Part shown: positions 61,601-64,000 of the stretch, one piece after another
How the letters are laid out: each line of letters opens with the position of its first letter
Numbering within the stretch: position 1 is the stretch's first letter
DNA from: Lycocorax pyrrhopterus obiensis
Lineage: Eukaryota > Chordata > Aves > Passeriformes > Paradisaeidae
Assembly (NCBI GenBank): GCA_014706295.1
Contig: JACSVZ010000004.1
Coordinates: 6,266,965-6,330,964 of the forward strand
Direction: 5' to 3'
Length of the DNA: 64,000 nucleotides
Notes under the pieces: generated by a model
The model's database searches: none
What the model was told of the DNA's origin: nothing
The model's input: the letters and a program-made list of their open reading frames with translations, nothing else
Translations under genes and position numbers: made by a program

Positions 61601-64000
61601 GAGAAAACTCATTTTTCTCTATGGGAACATGTGCTAGGAATAACCTGATAGACACGTGTGCTGCAGTATTTAGGAGCTCCTGTTAAGTTTGGAGGTGAAG
61701 TGCCTCTCTTTTGCCCCTTTTCACTTCAAACATGTGAAAAATAATAAGATTACACTGACTCTGCTTTATCAATAAGAGGTGACACAGCCACGAGCTGGAA
61801 AGGGACTAAAAGGAAAGGCAGCTCCAAAATCCAAGGCCCTGCACTACCTGAAAACTTCCCCTAAATTTAAACAGAACACGGTTTATTTAAAGTCAGGATT
61901 AAAAAGCAGCTTGCCACCAACTTCAAATAGAACACGTCTTATTTAAAATTAGGATTAAAAAGTAGTTTTTTAAACTGTGACAACCCAGCTGACATTTGGA
62001 GGGAGTATTTCTTGCCTTGTTTAGACATCATGTTCTACCCTTGGTAGATTAGTGGATACAGAGCATGCTTAAGTTGGCTAATTAATTTCAAAAGCAGTGT
62101 AGAATTGACTAGCAGGTAATTTAATCTAAAAATAATTAAAACTATTGAAATTATTACATTGTTGTTTAATTAATATTAGTTAATATTGTAATTTTCAGCC
62201 TAAATTATGCTGATTAAAGATTTCTCTCATAAATACCAATAAAATTAATTACAAATTAATTAAATTTGCTAAAAGATTCTCATAATGGACTTCCAGCTAT
62301 TCTTGATTTTTGCAATAAATAAACAGAAGCATTATTAAGTGGTATATCTTCCTGGGGGAGATATTTAAACATGATATGCAGATATTGCAAATGGAAGGAT
62401 TTCCCATGAAAATAGACACGCTTAATAGCAAAGGCTGTTTTTTCCCTTCCAGTGAAAGGAAAAAAATAAAAGAGCTCAAAAGCAACATTTTTATTTTACT
62501 GTTTGGCAAGACAAAATGCTTTCCATTCTGTTCCATCTGAGATTCCAGGAAGATTTGTTGACACGTGGCAGTTGCGCCTTCTCCCAGCTCCAGTGTCTTG
62601 CATGGTAAAGATTGTTTGTAGTAAAGGAAGGCTCTTTTCTACAGTGCAGCAAAAGAAAGGCCACATTTTTATCTGGATTGGGAGATTGGCAGTGGTCATG
62701 GGGGTAATTCCTTGTGTTTAGGGGAGTGTGTGCATTAACTCCTGGCAAAGCAAAGAAAAAACCCAAGCTCTTCATCCAGTGGGAATCCTGATTTTGATCC
62801 CTGTTCCCATTTCAAATGGCATGAAAGCTATCAACTATCACAATGTATGGTAGGGTGAACACCTGCAAATAAATTCAATTACATGAAAATCTCCTCTTGC
62901 TAAAGAACCCAGCAGTTTGTTTTGTGGAATGGAAATGTTTTGTTCGTTGTTCTCCAATCACTTCCACATTGGCTTTCCTCCTTCTTGTGGTGCTACACTA
63001 CAAGCCAGGTGATAACAGAGGTGATAAGATCTTAACTCAGCTGTGGTTTGCAGCAGCTTTTCCCCCATCTAAATTTGGCTCTGGAATGGTAAACTACACT
63101 TCCCATGATCCATCTACCCTCCTACAGTCCTTGAACCTCCTTTAATGGGAGGATTAGGCAAGGAGATAAAGGAAAGGTGATTTAGTTGTTGAGTCATGGG
63201 GATGATTTCAAAGGAAGGAGTTGAGCTGCAGCTCCCAGGAGCTCCTCTGGACATGGATGTACCTAATATGAGGTTATATTGTTAATGAAACTATTTGGGC
63301 ACCATTTGGTGAATCAGAATCTCTCAGGTGTTGCTAAGATTACCTAAAATGATAATTTGAATATTGAAAATCCCCTGAATACAGTCCATTTTGTAGTAAG
63401 CATGTTTGCTGCCTTTCTTTTTTTTTGGTTTATTTTTTTTGATAGGTGTAGTACAGTGGAAATTCCTCTTGTTGAATTCCAGAGTTGCTTGGCATGCAGA
63501 ATTTCCCCTGGAATTAGTAATGGGGTGGTCACAGCTTACGTTTCATTAAAAGATTTTCCTTAACCGGACCAATCTTATGGTTTCAGTGTTCTCTGGAACA
63601 CACTTAACTAATGAAACTTAAATGAAAGTGGTGTTCATTTAATTTTGATTATATTCTCTATTTTGTCTAAAATACATTTTTAATTGCCCTATTTCTGGGG
63701 AGCTAATGAGGGGAAAAACTTGTTTCTGAGAAATTGAATCGCAGCTGTAGTCGCAGATAAGGTTGACATTCCCTTCTTAGAAAGAAGCAATCAATGCTGA
63801 ATGTATCAGGTGAGTTCATTTCTCTTGCTCTGCTTTAATAGCTTATAAAGAAGATTGATTAAGTTCTTGTCTGATAGATCAATAAAGGAATGAAAGTGAG
63901 CTTTCCCTCCTTCAAGCATGGGTTTGGCATCTGCTGGGGAATGTAGGAACTGAAGAGGAGCAATACTAACTTGGAAAAAAATCCCGAAGACTGGGATTCC
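52601..64000. other. Intron-like DNA, nothing recognised
   Basis: AT-rich sequence. It holds a 56-bp tandem duplication at 61.87 kb and a very AT-rich TAATTA-containing block at 62.08-62.28 kb. No exon, repeat family or RNA gene was recognised. Confidence 0.4.
61867..61975 (+). repeat. Diverged 56-bp tandem duplication
   Basis: 'agaacacg' followed by 'tttatttaaa' and 'aggattaaaaag' occurs at 61873 and again at 61929, a period of 56 bp with several differences. Confidence 0.8.

Larger units (their letters stand above)
36460..64000 (+). other. Presumed long first intron of the CpG-island gene
   Basis: From the donor at 36460 to the window end no convincing coding exon continues the 45-codon start. 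A 36-bp segment at 39442-39477 (acceptor 'atcatcatgtctcag', donor CGTG|GTGAGT) is open and keeps phase 0 (AEESITGAGSLV), but it is very short and weakly supported. Long first introns behind CpG-island first exons are common in vertebrate regulatory genes. Repeats inside are listed separately. Confidence 0.4.

Overview
The window is vertebrate nuclear DNA and most likely avian. It is AT-rich and CpG-poor, with almost no long open reading frames. Its recognisable interspersed repeats are CR1/L3-type LINE pieces, including one with the antisense CR1 3' end typical of birds (the 'ggttggaagggacc' signature near 11.22 kb). There are no SINE arrays and few young repeats, which fits a gene-poor part of a bird macrochromosome. 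There is no sign of bacterial, phage or plasmid sequence, and no operon, rRNA, tRNA or CRISPR array was seen. Most open frames are random, or reflect GC-rich or simple-repeat sequence.

Layout. (1) At 2.1-5.5 kb three short plus-strand segments each have a strong acceptor and donor and splice together in one open frame. They are the best evidence for an internal part of an unidentified plus-strand gene. (2) From 8 to 27 kb there are scattered, weaker exon-like segments, mostly on the minus strand, in mostly featureless DNA. CR1/L3 copies lie at 11.2, 12.2-13.0 and 24.3-25.3 kb. (3) At 29.1-29.9 kb lies a probable retroviral LTR on the minus strand, preceded by a polypurine tract and a short retroviral-looking open frame. 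(4) At 35.86-36.98 kb a split CpG island contains the clearest gene start: an ATG in strong Kozak context at 36325, 45 codons, and a perfect GTAAGT donor at 36460. (5) From 36.46 kb to the window end the DNA looks like a very long first intron of that gene. It holds a degenerate minisatellite at 37 kb, a duplicated 109-bp motif at 39.6 and 41.2 kb, a TAATTA-rich tandem array at 43.7 kb, a CR1 3' piece at 46.6 kb and a decayed LINE reverse-transcriptase region at 51.4-52.6 kb.

No product could be named for the CpG-island gene or the 2-5 kb gene, so gene symbols are left empty. Exon calls were made by eye from splice-site quality and frame. In 64 kb of such DNA many chance acceptor/donor pairs are expected, so confidences are kept low where only one exon stands alone. 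No clear new biological system was found. The most useful leads are the unidentified first exon, the three in-phase exons, the LTR, and two low-copy local repeat families in the presumed first intron.
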